Origin: Pseudomonadota bacterium
Lineage (GTDB): Bacteria; Pseudomonadota; Alphaproteobacteria; Acetobacterales; Acetobacteraceae
DNA: 64,000 bases
Reading direction: 5' to 3'
Assembly (NCBI GenBank): GCA_021805565.1
Contig: JAJZFA010000033.1
Span: forward strand, 236,996 to 300,995
Shown: piece by piece, positions 42,602 to 52,220 of the stretch
Layout: each line of letters opens with the position of its first letter
Position numbering within the stretch: position 1 is the first letter of the stretch
Program-made: the position numbers and the translations under genes
Notes under the pieces: model-generated
Databases searched by the model: none
What the model saw: only the letters and a program-made list of their open reading frames with translations
Told to the model about the DNA's origin: nothing

Positions 42602-43875
42602 CACGCTTTCTCCATCAACTTGGCCAAGGCACCGCCGGGCAAGGGTCCGCCGCCTCGTCCGCCCAGGACCGGATGACTGATGCTCTCCGGCAGCGGCAGC
42701 GGCCGTTCCAGTTTGCCCAGGATCGGCAGGATGACCAGGAAGTGCAGGTAATAATAGACAGTACAAACCCGGCTCAGGATGACCCAGACGCCTTCGGGTT
42801 TATGCGCGCCGCAGATCCCAAGCAGAATAACGGCGAGAACCCACACGAAGATCAGCGGACGATACACCGGCCGGAACCGGGCGCTGCGCACGCGCGACGT
42901 ATCCAGCCATGGCAGCACGAACAGCACCATCAGCGAGCCGAACATCATGCAGACACCGAGCAGCTTGTTCGGGACGGATCGCAGGATGGCGTAATACGGC
43001 AGGAAGTACCACTCCGGCACAATGTCGGCGGGCGTTACCAGCGGATTGGCCGGTATGAAGTTGTTCGGATCGCCGAGGTAGTTCGGCGCGAAGAACACCA
43101 GCGCGGACAACACGATCAGAAACACGCAGATGCCGACACTGTCCTTGATCGTGTAGTAAGGATGGAAGGGCAGCGTATCCTGCGGCGTCTTTACGTCGAT
43201 ACCCAGCGGGTTGTTGGACCCGGTGATGTGCAGCGCCGCGACGTGCAGGAAAATCACGCCCACCAGAACGAACGGCATCAGATAGTGCAGCGCGAAAAAG
43301 CGGTTCAGCGTGGGGTTATCGACACTGAAACCGCCCCACAGCAGGGTAACGATTTTCGGTCCGACGACCGGGAACGCCGAGAACAGGTTGGTGATCACGG
43401 TGGCGCCCCAGTACGACATCTGGCCCCACGGCAGCACATACCCCATGAACGCGGTGGCCATCATCAGCAGCAGGATGACCACGCCCAGCATCCACAGCAA
43501 TTCGCGGGGCGCTTTGTAAGATCCGTAATAAAGGCCACGGAAAATATGAATATACGTGACGATGAAGAACATCGACGCGCCGTTCTGGTGAACGTAGCGG
43601 ATCAGCCAGCCGTAGTTCACATCGCGCATGATGTGCTGGACGGAATCGAACGCCAGTTCGGTGTTGGGCTGATAGTTCATCGCCAGAAAAATCCCGGTGA
43701 CGATCATGATCACCAGGTTCACCATCGCCAACGCGCCGAAATTCCAGAAGTAGTTGAAATTTTTGGGCGTCGGGAACACCCCGTATTCTTTTTGCATCAT
43801 CGTGAAGATGGGCAAACGGGTGTCGATCCAGTTGATCACCGGATTGGCGAATTCGCTTTTTGTCAGGCCGGCCAT
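42601..43875 (-). CDS. petB: Cytochrome b of the bc1 complex
   Basis: This 424-residue protein has eight transmembrane helices and the two b-heme His pairs (YVHQNGAS...YIHIFRG and ALHYLMP...LHVAALH). The Qo-site motif PEWY lies in [14 protein letters not shown], and [17 protein letters not shown] marks the Qo helix. The ATG at 43875 aligns with the family N-terminus; a TTG at 43932 would overlap the Rieske gene and extend the protein by 19 residues. The stop overlaps the cytochrome c1 start. Confidence 0.95.
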   Translation of the reverse strand: MAGLTKSEFANPVINWIDTRLPIFTMMQKEYGVFPTPKNFNYFWNFGALAMVNLVIMIVTGIFLAMNYQPNTELAFDSVQHIMRDVNYGWLIRYVHQNGASMFFIVTYIHIFRGLYYGSYKAPRELLWMLGVVILLLMMATAFMGYVLPWGQMSYWGATVITNLFSAFPVVGPKIVTLLWGGFSVDNPTLNRFFALHYLMPFVLVGVIFLHVAALHITGSNNPLGIDVKTPQDTLPFHPYYTIKDSVGICVFLIVLSALVFFAPNYLGDPNNFIPANPLVTPADIVPEWYFLPYYAILRSVPNKLLGVCMMFGSLMVLFVLPWLDTSRVRSARFRPVYRPLIFVWVLAVILLGICGAHKPEGVWVILSRVCTVYYYLHFLVILPILGKLERPLPLPESISHPVLGGRGGGPLPGGALAKLMEKA

Positions 43876-43924
43876 GGTTGGTTCCCAATCGGGTTCGTGG
43901 GGCTCGGATCGTCGGCTGTGTGTA

Positions 43925-44485
43925 TCAGCCAACCTTGATTTTGGTATCGGACTCGAATGCGTAAGGTGGCAGATACAGATTCAATGGTGCCGGTCCGTGC
44001 CGGACACGCCCCGATGTGTCGTACTGGCTGCCGTGGCACGGGCAGAACCAGCCGCCCCATTCCCCGCGCGGATCGGATGGCTTGTTGCCCAGCGGCACGC
44101 AGCCCAGATGCGTGCAGATGCCAATCAGCACGATCCACTGATCATGGCCCGCCTTCACCCGAGCCGAATCGGCCTGCGGTTCGATCAGGTCGTTCAACGC
44201 AACATCCTGCGCGGATTTTATCTCCGCCGGTGTGCGATGGCGCACGAAGATCGGCTTGCCCTGCCAGACGATGGTGATGCCCTGACCTTCGACGACAGGC
44301 GCCAGATCGACATCGACGGACGACAGCGCCAGCACGTCCTTGGACGGGTTCATCGAATCGATCAGCGGCCAGGCAATGGCGCCCACACCGACCGCCGCAC
44401 CGGCAGTAAGAATCAGTTGTAGCAGATCGCGCTTGGTCACGTCGCCGGAAGGGGCGTGATGGGTTACGGCGGAAGAGTCGGCCAT
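43925..44485 (-). CDS. petA: Rieske iron-sulfur subunit of the bc1 complex
   Basis: This 186-residue protein has an N-terminal membrane anchor with a Tat-like [13 protein letters not shown] start, the [2Fe-2S] ligands in CTHLGC (near residue 126) and CPCHGS (near 146), and the [14 protein letters not shown] tail. It accepts electrons from ubiquinol at the Qo site. A GAGGGAAAGC ribosome binding site precedes the ATG. It is the first gene of the bc1 operon (petA-petB-petC-mtnP) and is divergent from hemF. Confidence 0.96.
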   Translation of the reverse strand: MADSSAVTHHAPSGDVTKRDLLQLILTAGAAVGVGAIAWPLIDSMNPSKDVLALSSVDVDLAPVVEGQGITIVWQGKPIFVRHRTPAEIKSAQDVALNDLIEPQADSARVKAGHDQWIVLIGICTHLGCVPLGNKPSDPRGEWGGWFCPCHGSQYDTSGRVRHGPAPLNLYLPPYAFESDTKIKVG

Positions 44486-44689
44486 GCTTTCCCTCAGATT
44501 ACCGTTTCAGCCAGACCGCGGGCGCGGCCGACCGCGAGCCAACCCCGCGGCTGGCTCGTAGCACTGTCTTTATGACCCGCCGGGTTGCTCCGGCCGCGGC
44601 GTTTTGCCAGTTTAGAGACTGCCCTCATATCCTGCAATAAGCTGGCAGGAAGGGGGTTATCCCTACTGCCGTGCAGGAACAAGCCCCCG

Positions 44690-45595
44690 ATGACCGAAAA
44701 TCCGCCTCTTCGTCTCTCAAGCGCGGCCCACGAAGCCCTGAAACCCGCAGCCAAAGCCTGGTTCGAACAATTGCGCGACCGTATTTGCGCCGCTTTCGAG
44801 GCGATCGAGGACAGCCACCACGGAGCGTTCGGCGCCCGGCCGGCCGGGCGGTTCGAGCGCACCGCGTGGACCCGCCCCACGGAAGACTCACAGGACGGCG
44901 GGGGCGGAGTCATGTCGGTCATGAAAGGCCGGGTGTTCGAGAAAGTGGGGGTCAACGTCTCCACCGTTTGGGGCGAATTCAGCCCGGATTTCCGCGCCCA
45001 GATCCCCGGAGCGGCAGACGACCCGCGATTCTGGGCCAGCGGCATCAGCCTGGTGGCGCATATGCGCAGCCCGTTGGTCCCCGCCGTGCATTTCAACACC
45101 CGCATGCTGGTAACGACCAAGGGCTGGTTCGGCGGCGGCGGAGACCTGACGCCGATGCGGCTGGACACCGAACAGGCGGAGGCGGACGCGGCGGCGTTCC
45201 ATGCCGGGTTCAAATCCGCCTGCGACCGCCACGACCCCGCCTATTACGACCGGTTCAAGGCGTGGTGCGACCGGTATTTTTATCTGCCGCATCGGCAGGA
45301 GCCGCGCGGCGCCGGAGGTATTTTCTTCGACCACCTCGACACCGGCGACGCCGGCGCGGATTTCGCCTTCGCCCAGGATGTCGGGAAGGCATTTTTGGAC
45401 GTTTATCCCGGCATCGTGCGCCGACGCATGGGCCAGGAATGGACTCAGGCGGAACGCGACCACCAGCTTATTCGCCGCGGGCGCTATGTCGAGTTCAACC
45501 TGATCCACGACCGGGGCACGCTGTTCGGCCTGAAAACCGGCGGCAACGTGGACGCTATTCTTATGAGCCTGCCGCCGGAGGTGCGCTGGGCCTGA
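44690..45595 (+). CDS. hemF: Coproporphyrinogen III oxidase, oxygen-dependent
   Basis: This 301-residue enzyme performs the oxygen-dependent decarboxylation of coproporphyrinogen III to protoporphyrinogen IX. Hallmarks include [20 protein letters not shown], the His/Trp-rich [11 protein letters not shown] and [12 protein letters not shown] segments, [12 protein letters not shown] and the [17 protein letters not shown] signature. It is divergent from petA, so respiration and heme synthesis are adjacent. The 3' end overlaps the DUF429-like gene by 35 bases in convergent orientation. The ATG at 44690 is chosen over an upstream frame. Confidence 0.95.
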   Translation: MTENPPLRLSSAAHEALKPAAKAWFEQLRDRICAAFEAIEDSHHGAFGARPAGRFERTAWTRPTEDSQDGGGGVMSVMKGRVFEKVGVNVSTVWGEFSPDFRAQIPGAADDPRFWASGISLVAHMRSPLVPAVHFNTRMLVTTKGWFGGGGDLTPMRLDTEQAEADAAAFHAGFKSACDRHDPAYYDRFKAWCDRYFYLPHRQEPRGAGGIFFDHLDTGDAGADFAFAQDVGKAFLDVYPGIVRRRMGQEWTQAERDHQLIRRGRYVEFNLIHDRGTLFGLKTGGNVDAILMSLPPEVRWA

Positions 45596-46568
45596 CGATC
45601 GGCCGCGCGGTCTGGCCAAGCACCCAGCCTTCCCAGCGCTGAATCCAGGGGTCGGCGGGGGCGGTGTCCGGCCGGTTGCCGCCCAGCACGTTCAGGACGC
45701 ACAACAGGCCAAGCACGCTGTCGAAACGGTCTTCGCCGGCCGCGTCCGCGCCGAAGCCGCTAAGAGTCGCGGTTCGCATCGCGGCGTCCGGTATAGCCGA
45801 TTGCCGGTCCATCGCTGTCAGCAAGGCACCCGCGATCTCGCACCGGTCGGTGTGCCGCCGCTTGCTGCCCCGCAGCTTGAGGCCGAGGTGCCGCAGCGCC
45901 TCGGCTGGATAGGTTTCCGCCAGCGCGACCGACCCAGGCGTTAGCAGCGACCGGAACGGCCCGTCGAATGGCCACAGGCGCAGCGGCGTTCCGCTTTTCA
46001 GGGCGGGCAAGATCAGCGCCTGCCATGCGGCGATGGCGGCCTTGCCGGACTGATTGGCACCCAGCGTCCAAAACAATGGCGCCCCGGCCGGCCGTTCCGC
46101 CGTCGCTCGGTCGCAATCCCGCGACAAGGCGGCGGCATCGGCCAGGCCGAGCGCCAGCGCATGCGACAGGCGGGTCATGCCGGCAATGCCGCGGGCGGGG
46201 TAGAATGGGCGATGCGGCCCGATCTCGGTCAGGGCGGCGCAGACCCGGAAGAAATCCGGCATGCGGCGGAGCGCGCGCAGGAACGCGGGAAAATCCGTTT
46301 CCGGCCGGGTGGCGGCGTAGGCACGCGGCAACCCGATCGGCAGGTCCGCCCCTAACGCGACCGCGCCGCCGCCGGCTTGTTCGGTCAGGCGCGCCAGCAG
46401 CGTCGATACATCGCCCACCGGGCGTGGGGCCGTCAGGGTCCAGCCATTGGCTGTCCGGTGGGCAACGGCTATCCATCGCTTGCGAGGATCGATACTCCAA
46501 TCCGCGTGGGCGGCGAGGCTAGTGCCTTGCGTCAACCGCTTTGCCTGTTCGCTGTGCCGGGGAAGCAA
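45561..46568 (-). CDS. DUF429-type RNase H-like hypothetical protein
   Basis: This 335-residue protein resembles the DUF429 group of predicted RNase H-fold nucleases: an N-terminal strand followed by a GADLPIGLP motif (about residue 78) and a late ETYPAE motif (about 220). The function is unknown. The frame opens at TTG 46568; no good ribosome binding site is seen, and a later start (for example about 46535) is possible. It follows the small basic gene across the strong hairpin at 46603-46639. Confidence 0.6.
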   Translation of the reverse strand: MLPRHSEQAKRLTQGTSLAAHADWSIDPRKRWIAVAHRTANGWTLTAPRPVGDVSTLLARLTEQAGGGAVALGADLPIGLPRAYAATRPETDFPAFLRALRRMPDFFRVCAALTEIGPHRPFYPARGIAGMTRLSHALALGLADAAALSRDCDRATAERPAGAPLFWTLGANQSGKAAIAAWQALILPALKSGTPLRLWPFDGPFRSLLTPGSVALAETYPAEALRHLGLKLRGSKRRHTDRCEIAGALLTAMDRQSAIPDAAMRTATLSGFGADAAGEDRFDSVLGLLCVLNVLGGNRPDTAPADPWIQRWEGWVLGQTARPIVRPSAPPAAGS

Positions 46569-46602
46569 GGCACTGGCTTTTTCTTTTCAGTGGCCTGCTG
46601 GT

Positions 46603-46639
46603 CCCATTGCCTTGGCGCAAGCTGCGCCAAGGCAATGGG
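46603..46639. repeat. Perfect 17-bp inverted repeat (hairpin)
   Basis: CCCATTGCCTTGGCGCA (46603-46619) and TGCGCCAAGGCAATGGG (46623-46639) form a perfect hairpin with the 3-base loop AGC. Neither side has a following T tract. It sits between the stop of the small basic protein gene and the DUF429-like start, on the same strand, and could act as a bidirectional terminator, a transcript-stability element or a REP-like repeat. Confidence 0.75.
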
Positions 46640-46647
46640 GCAGGACA

Positions 46648-46881
46648 CTAGGATCCAAACGGACGCTGCGCACGCTCCAGCAGGCGTCCGAAGAAGCCGG
46701 GCGGTTTGGGCGGCTTGGCGGCTTCGGCGGCCTTCAGCTTCGCCTTGGCGTCGGCTTCCTGCTGACGCTGCTTGCTGCCGAGCCATTTATCCAGGCTCAT
46801 GCCCGCCTTGGCGGCGCGCTTGGTTTCATAGGCAAGCTGACCATCGGTCAGCCGTTTGGTGGTTGTCTTTGGCGTTGGCAC
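46648..46881 (-). CDS. Small basic hypothetical protein
   Basis: A 77-residue protein begins at GTG 46881 after a GGGGA box about seven bases upstream. It has a helical charged centre (AYETKRAAKAGMSLDKWLG, then EADAKAKLKAAEAAKPP) and ends GFFGRLLERAQRPFGS. It is strongly basic. No family is recognised. A longer frame from 46980 is less likely. It follows the mltG gene by about 100 bases on the same strand. Confidence 0.5.
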   Translation of the reverse strand: MPTPKTTTKRLTDGQLAYETKRAAKAGMSLDKWLGSKQRQQEADAKAKLKAAEAAKPPKPPGFFGRLLERAQRPFGS

Positions 46882-46986
46882 GGCGGTTCCCCGGACTATC
46901 TCAGCCTTTTCGCAGGCGTTGAGCGGACGATCAAGTGGCGGGCGGCAGGCGGCATTGAAGCAATCCCGGCGCACAGGCAAAGCGCG

Positions 46987-48000
46987 CTACCGGTCCAGAT
47001 CCGGACGCCCCTGCCCGGCCGGGGCGGTCAGCGCCCGCCAACGTGTCACGGCCTCCTCATGCGTTCGGTAGTCCGGGGAAAAGACATGTCCGCCCGAACC
47101 GTCCGCGACAAAATACAGATCGCCGCTGTCCGCCGGATGCAGCACCGCGCGCACACTCTCCAGCCCCGGCGCGCAAATAGGGGCCGGCGGCAAACCCGCG
47201 TTGCGGTAGGTATTGAACGGATCGTCGCGCCCCAGTACCGCGCGCGTCAGTTTGTGGTCCAGCACACCGGCGCCGCCGCTGGCAAAATAAATCACCGTCG
47301 GGTCCGCCTGAAGCTTCATCCCCAGCCGCAGCCGATTCAGATAAACCGCCGCCACATGTGGCCTTTCTTCCGGCCGCGCCGTTTCCCGCTCGACAATGCT
47401 GGCCAGGATCGCCGCATCGCGCGGGCTGGCCAAGGCCAGTCCAGGGGCCCGATCCGCCCAGGCGGTGGCGAGGGCCTTGTCCATCGCCGCCGTTGCCCGA
47501 GCCGCGATCGCCGTTCGTTCGGCGCCGTACTCATAGTCGTATGTTTGCGGTAAAACCGTTCCCTCGCCGATCGATGGAACCGCGCCCGCCGCCGCCTCGG
47601 CATTGGCAAGGATCGCCTCGATTTGCCGAGCGGTCAGACCCTCCGGGATGGTGAGATGGTGTTCCACCGGGTGGCCGCTGCGCAGGATCGCCAGCACCTG
47701 ATGAATGGAGGCATGCGCCGGAAACGCCAGTTCGGCGGCATGCGGCACACCGTCGTCACGCGTCAGCCATACAGCGATGCGGAACAGAACCGGCCGATCG
47801 ATCGCACCCGCCGAAACAAGGGCCGTCGTCAATTGCGCGCTGCCTCCGCGCGGAACCACGATCGCCTGTGCCGCGGGCAGCGGGCCCGGACGCGCCAGAA
47901 CGTCCCGCCACCAGGCCCACCCGCCGGCAAATCCGCCGCCGGCGATGGCAACCACCAGAACACCGATCAGCCAGGACCGGCGCAAGCGCCGGTCAGACAA
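46987..48000 (-). CDS. mltG: Endolytic transglycosylase MltG
   Basis: This 337-residue protein has one N-terminal transmembrane helix (about residues 10-29), a LysM-like segment and the YceG/MltG catalytic domain. The catalytic Glu is in LASIVERETARPEERP near residue 200, and AAVYLNRLRLGMKLQADPTVIY and TYRNAGLPPAPICAPG are conserved. It cleaves nascent glycan strands. The start is TTG at 48000, 8 bases inside fabF, so it is coupled to the fatty acid operon, as in many Gram-negative bacteria. Confidence 0.92.
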   Translation of the reverse strand: MSDRRLRRSWLIGVLVVAIAGGGFAGGWAWWRDVLARPGPLPAAQAIVVPRGGSAQLTTALVSAGAIDRPVLFRIAVWLTRDDGVPHAAELAFPAHASIHQVLAILRSGHPVEHHLTIPEGLTARQIEAILANAEAAAGAVPSIGEGTVLPQTYDYEYGAERTAIAARATAAMDKALATAWADRAPGLALASPRDAAILASIVERETARPEERPHVAAVYLNRLRLGMKLQADPTVIYFASGGAGVLDHKLTRAVLGRDDPFNTYRNAGLPPAPICAPGLESVRAVLHPADSGDLYFVADGSGGHVFSPDYRTHEEAVTRWRALTAPAGQGRPDLDR

Positions 48001-49252
48001 CGCGGAAAATAACCGAGGCGTTGGTGCCGCCGAAGCCGAAACTGTTGGACAGCGCCACCTTGATGCGCCGCTGCTGCGCCGTCTTCGCCACCCGATCGAT
48101 CGCGCTTATTCGGCTCGGTTCGTCCAGATTGAGCGTCGGAGGCACCACGCCGTCGCGGATCGCAAGAATCGAGAAAACAGCCTCGATCGCTCCGGCCGCG
48201 CCCAGCAGATGGCCGGTGGCCGATTTGGTGGACGACATCGCCAAACCACGCGCGGAGTCGCCGAACAGCCGTTCGGCCGCCTCCAGTTCCAGATCGTCTC
48301 CCAACGGCGTGGACGTGCCGTGCGCGTTCACGTACTGGATGTCGGCCGGGCTGTAGCCGCCGCTTTTCATCGCGTTGCGCATCGACCGGAACGCGCCATC
48401 GTGGCCTTCGGCCGGCGCCGTGATGTGATACGCATCGCCAGACATGCCGTAACCCGACACTTCGGCGTAAATCTTCGCGCCACGCTTCTTGGCGTGTTCG
48501 TATTCTTCCAATACGACGCAGCCGGATCCCTCGCCCATCACGAAGCCATCGCGATCCTTGTCCCACGGGCGCGATGCCTGTTCCGGACGATCGTTAAACC
48601 CGGTGGACAGCGCCCTGGATGCACAAAATCCGGCGATCCCGATTTCGCAAACGGTCGCCTCGGCGCCCCCGGCCAGCATGACATCGGCGTCGCCCAGCCC
48701 AATCAACCGCGACGCATCGCCGATCGCATGCACACCCGTCGCGCAGGCGGTCACCACCGAATGGTTCGGACCCTTGAAGCCGTATTTGATCGAAAGATGC
48801 CCGGATGCCAGATTGCTGAGCGCCGACGGAATAAAGAACGGCGACAGGCGCCGCGCCTTGCCTTCATTGACAAGGATGGAGGCGTGATAAATCGTCTCCA
48901 GCCCGCCGATGCCGGACCCGATCATCACGCCAGTGGCACAACGTTCGTCTTCGGTTTCCGGCACCCAGCCGGAATCCTCGACCGCCTCGGACCCGGCAAC
49001 CATCGCCAGATGGATAAAGCGATCCATCTTCTTCTGGTCCTTGACCGGAATCCATTCATTCAGGTCAAGCCCGCCATCCGCCCTTACCCCGGGCGGCACT
49101 TGTCCCGCCACCTGACACGGCGAATCCTTGGCGTCGAATCGGGTAATGGCGCCGATACCGGACTCGGCGTTGATTAAGCGGCGCCAGACATGCTCAACGC
49201 CCACGCCAAGGGGACAGGCGATCCCCATGCCCGTCACCACAACTCGCCGCAT
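47993..49252 (-). CDS. fabF: 3-oxoacyl-[ACP] synthase II
   Basis: This 419-residue condensing enzyme elongates fatty acids. The catalytic triad is visible: Cys in VVTACATGVHA, His in NAHGTSTPLGD and His in KSATGHLLGAAG. The N-terminus RRVVVTGMGIACPLGVGVE and the C-terminus SNSFGFGGTNASV match FabF. The ATG at 49252 is preferred to the adjacent GTG at 49255. It follows acpP by 36 bases and overlaps mltG by 8. Confidence 0.96.
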   Translation of the reverse strand: MRRVVVTGMGIACPLGVGVEHVWRRLINAESGIGAITRFDAKDSPCQVAGQVPPGVRADGGLDLNEWIPVKDQKKMDRFIHLAMVAGSEAVEDSGWVPETEDERCATGVMIGSGIGGLETIYHASILVNEGKARRLSPFFIPSALSNLASGHLSIKYGFKGPNHSVVTACATGVHAIGDASRLIGLGDADVMLAGGAEATVCEIGIAGFCASRALSTGFNDRPEQASRPWDKDRDGFVMGEGSGCVVLEEYEHAKKRGAKIYAEVSGYGMSGDAYHITAPAEGHDGAFRSMRNAMKSGGYSPADIQYVNAHGTSTPLGDDLELEAAERLFGDSARGLAMSSTKSATGHLLGAAGAIEAVFSILAIRDGVVPPTLNLDEPSRISAIDRVAKTAQQRRIKVALSNSFGFGGTNASVIFRVV

Positions 49253-49288
49253 CACCGCACGCCTTTCGCTCTCACCGGTCGCAGTATT

Positions 49289-49525
49289 TTACTGCTTCTG
49301 CTTTTCGATGTAGTCGATCGCATCCTTCACGGTTGCGATCTTCTCGGCCGCATCCTCGGGGATTTCGACATCGAATTCTTCCTCGAACGCCATGACCAGT
49401 TCCACCGTATCCAGGCTGTCCGCGCCCAGGTCGTCGATAAAAGACGCTTCCGGCGTCACTTTGGCTTCGTCCACGCCGAGGTGTTCCACCACGATCCGTT
49501 TGATCTTGTCGGCAATTTCGCTCAT
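49289..49525 (-). CDS. acpP: Acyl carrier protein
   Basis: This 78-residue acidic protein is an acyl carrier protein. The phosphopantetheine-bearing serine lies in [19 protein letters not shown]. It is flanked by fabG upstream and fabF downstream. The ATG at 49525 has a purine-rich box (GGAGCGG) upstream; a longer frame is rejected. Confidence 0.97.
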   Translation of the reverse strand: MSEIADKIKRIVVEHLGVDEAKVTPEASFIDDLGADSLDTVELVMAFEEEFDVEIPEDAAEKIATVKDAIDYIEKQKQ

Positions 49526-49686
49526 CGGGTCCGCTCCTGAAGTCGTGTTGAATGTGATCTTTGCCCGGCTTGCGCCAGTAGTCGCCTTGTCCCGGTCCCC
49601 AAAGCGAGCCCCCGCCAGACATATCGGGGGGCGCTTAGCATGGTTTCCGAGGGCCGGGAAAGGCCAAGGGCGCGTGAAGCAGCGTC

Positions 49687-50424
49687 CTATATCATCGCCA
49701 TCCCGCCATTCACGTGCAGTGTGGCACCCGTGACCCACCCGGCCTCATCGGAAGCCAGATAAGCCACGGCGCCGGCGATATCGTCCGGCTGGCCAAGCCG
49801 CCGCAGCGGGATCGAGTCTGTCAGTTTGGTCCGCTGCGCCTCCCCCAGCACATCGGTCATCGGGGTAACGACAAAACCCGGCGCCACCACGTTGATGGTC
49901 ACACCGCGAGACGCGACTTCCTGCGCCAGCGCCTTGCTCATGCCGACCAGACCGGCCTTGGCGGCGGCGTAATTGGCCTGCCCGGCATTGCCGGTGGCGC
50001 CGACGATGGACGAAATATTGATGATCCGGCCGGCGCGCCGCCGCAGCATGCCGCGCAACGCCGCCCGGATCAGACGGAACGGAGCCGATAGATCGACATC
50101 CAGTACCGCCTGCCAGTCCAGATCGGACATCCGCAGCGCCAGCATGTCGCGGGTCATCCCGGCGTTGTTCACCAGTATATGCAGCGGGCCGGCGGCGTTT
50201 TCCGCGGTTTCGATCAACGCATCCGGCTCCGACGCGTCGCGCAGGTCGGCCGGACACACATAGGCGCGTTCGCCCAGTGCCAGCGCCAGCGATTCCAGCG
50301 CATCGCGGCGCGTGCCGGACAATGCGACCCTGGCCCCCTGAGCGTGCAGCGCACGAGCGATCGCCGCCCCGATACCGCCGGACGCACCCGTGACCAGCGC
50401 GGCCTTGCCGTCCAATCTGAACAT
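49687..50424 (-). CDS. fabG: 3-oxoacyl-[ACP] reductase
   Basis: This 245-residue short-chain dehydrogenase has the NADPH motif [16 protein letters not shown], the NNAG motif, and the catalytic Ser/Tyr/Lys set ([11 protein letters not shown], then [11 protein letters not shown]). The C-terminus [11 protein letters not shown] is typical of FabG. It reduces 3-oxoacyl-ACP. AGGGGGAGC precedes the ATG at 50424. It is the second gene of the fabD-fabG-acpP-fabF operon. Confidence 0.96.
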   Translation of the reverse strand: MFRLDGKAALVTGASGGIGAAIARALHAQGARVALSGTRRDALESLALALGERAYVCPADLRDASEPDALIETAENAAGPLHILVNNAGMTRDMLALRMSDLDWQAVLDVDLSAPFRLIRAALRGMLRRRAGRIINISSIVGATGNAGQANYAAAKAGLVGMSKALAQEVASRGVTINVVAPGFVVTPMTDVLGEAQRTKLTDSIPLRRLGQPDDIAGAVAYLASDEAGWVTGATLHVNGGMAMI

Positions 50425-50441
50425 CGCCGCTCCCCCTTCGA

Positions 50442-51404
50442 TCAGAGACTTTTCAGCACCGCTTCGATCTCGGCCGGCGTTCCCGCGGCCATCGCGGACG
50501 CATCCGGCGCGATGCGCTTGATCAGTCCCGTCAACACCTTACCGGCACCCAGTTCGATGAAACTATCGACGCCGCCATCCGTCATCGCCCCAACGCATTC
50601 GCGCCAGCGCACCGTCGCCGTCACCTGCTCTATCAGCAGGTCGCGGATTCGCACAGGATTGGATTCGCGCTTTGCCGAAACATTCGCCACCAGCGGCACG
50701 CAGGGCGCCATCGGGACGGTGGTTTCAAGCGCCTCCGCCATCGCATCGGCGGCCGGCGCCATCAGCGCGCAATGAAAGGGCGCCGACACCGGAAGCAGCA
50801 TCGCCCGGCGAATTCCCTTGGTTTTGGCGATCTCGATCGCCCGCTCGATGGCCGTCCGGTGGCCGGAAATCACCACCTGCCCGCCGCCATTGTCGTTGGC
50901 CGGCTGCACGATTTCGGTCTTGCCGGTTTCCGGCGACAACCCGGCCTCAGCGCAGATCGCGCGGGCCTGATCCATGTCCGCGCCCAGCAGGGCGGCCATG
51001 GCGCCAACACCGGCCGGAACGGCTTTTTGCATGGACTGGCCACGCAATTTCAGCAGCCGCGCGGTGGCCGTAACGGTGAATGCCCCGGCGGCGGCGAGCG
51101 CGCTGTATTCACCGAGCGAGTGACCGGCAACGAGCAGGGCTTTGCGTTGCAGCGTGGTGCCGCCTTCGCGTTCCAGCACGCGCAGCACGGCCAATGAGTG
51201 CGCCATCAGGGCCGGCTGGGTGTTTTCGGTTAGCGTCAGTTCCTCATGCGGGCCCTCGAACATCAGCTTGGACAGTTTCTGCTTCAGGATTTCATCGACT
51301 TCCTCGAACACCTCGCGCGCGGCGGCGAAGGCGGCGGCAAGGTCGCGCCCCATGCCGACGGCCTGGCTGCCCTGGCCCGGGAAGATGAACGCATGAACCG
51401 GCAT
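50442..51404 (-). CDS. fabD: Malonyl CoA-acyl carrier protein transacylase
   Basis: This 320-residue protein loads malonate onto ACP. The catalytic Ser is in VAGHSLGEYSALAAAGA near residue 93, the N-terminus is HAFIFPGQGSQAVGMG, and the second catalytic His lies in PVSAPFHCALM. A long C-terminal segment with ELGAGKVLTGL is typical. The ATG at 51404 is chosen over an upstream frame with no relatives. It begins the fatty acid operon, 207 bases after the response regulator. Confidence 0.96.
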   Translation of the reverse strand: MPVHAFIFPGQGSQAVGMGRDLAAAFAAAREVFEEVDEILKQKLSKLMFEGPHEELTLTENTQPALMAHSLAVLRVLEREGGTTLQRKALLVAGHSLGEYSALAAAGAFTVTATARLLKLRGQSMQKAVPAGVGAMAALLGADMDQARAICAEAGLSPETGKTEIVQPANDNGGGQVVISGHRTAIERAIEIAKTKGIRRAMLLPVSAPFHCALMAPAADAMAEALETTVPMAPCVPLVANVSAKRESNPVRIRDLLIEQVTATVRWRECVGAMTDGGVDSFIELGAGKVLTGLIKRIAPDASAMAAGTPAEIEAVLKSL

Positions 51405-51611
51405 GGGGCAATCACTCTCAACGATTACGGATACACAGGATTGGCGCGGGGCGTAGCGGCGGGTACAGGGGCTGTCAAGGAATGGCGGACAAGAGTGGCG
51501 GACAGGGGGAATGTCGATCGGAGCTGTCGCTTCCGCGCGGCGAACCACCGCGCGGGGACGGCGTTGACCGGCGGCTTGGGCCCAGACCTGCCCTGGTCCC
51601 GTAGTCGTATT

Positions 51612-52220
51612 TCAGTCCAGATCGAACGACAGCCGGATCAAATCCGCCGTCCGGCTGACTCCAAGCTTCGCCTTGATTTGTGTGCAGGTGTTGGCGATGG
51701 TCTTGTAACCAAGCCCCAAGGTTCCGGCGATCTGTTGCAGGGACTGGCCCGCACCTAACAGGCGCAGGATCTCACGGTCCCGTTCCGTCAGCAGCCGCGA
51801 TGGCTCCGGCACGGCCGCCGTTCGCAGCGCCAGTTCCTGAGCGATTCCGGCCTCGATATAGCGGCCGCCCTCCGCCACGATCCGCAGCGCCTTCAGCAGT
51901 TCCGCGGGCACCGCATTCTTGCTCATGTAACCATGCGCACCTGCTTGCATCGCGCGGGATGCAAAACGCGCCTCGGCATGCATGCTCAACACCATGACAC
52001 GCACCGCCGGAGCCTGCGTCAGCACGCGATTCAGCAATTCGAATCCGCCGATCCCTGGCAAATTCAGGTCCAAAACCACTAAATCCGGCCGTTCGGTTCG
52101 CAGCAAACCCAGACCGTCGCGCCCGTTCGCCGCCTCCGCTATGTCCCACGACAACGGCGCCAGCAGACGGCGCAAGCCGCCGCGTACGATCGCATGGTCG
52201 TCAATCAGCAGCGCTTTCAT
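51612..52220 (-). CDS. LuxR/NarL-type response regulator
   Basis: This 202-residue protein has a receiver domain with acidic pocket IDDH (near residue 7), the phospho-acceptor Asp in VVLDLNLPG (near residue 50) and the Lys in MSKNAVPAELLKAL. The C-terminal LuxR HTH is LTERDREILRLLGAGQSLQQIAGTLGL...KTIANTCTQIKAKLG. It is a DNA-binding regulator. The ATG overlaps the histidine kinase stop by 4 bases (ATGA), so the pair is co-translated. Confidence 0.93.
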   Translation of the reverse strand: MKALLIDDHAIVRGGLRRLLAPLSWDIAEAANGRDGLGLLRTERPDLVVLDLNLPGIGGFELLNRVLTQAPAVRVMVLSMHAEARFASRAMQAGAHGYMSKNAVPAELLKALRIVAEGGRYIEAGIAQELALRTAAVPEPSRLLTERDREILRLLGAGQSLQQIAGTLGLGYKTIANTCTQIKAKLGVSRTADLIRLSFDLD

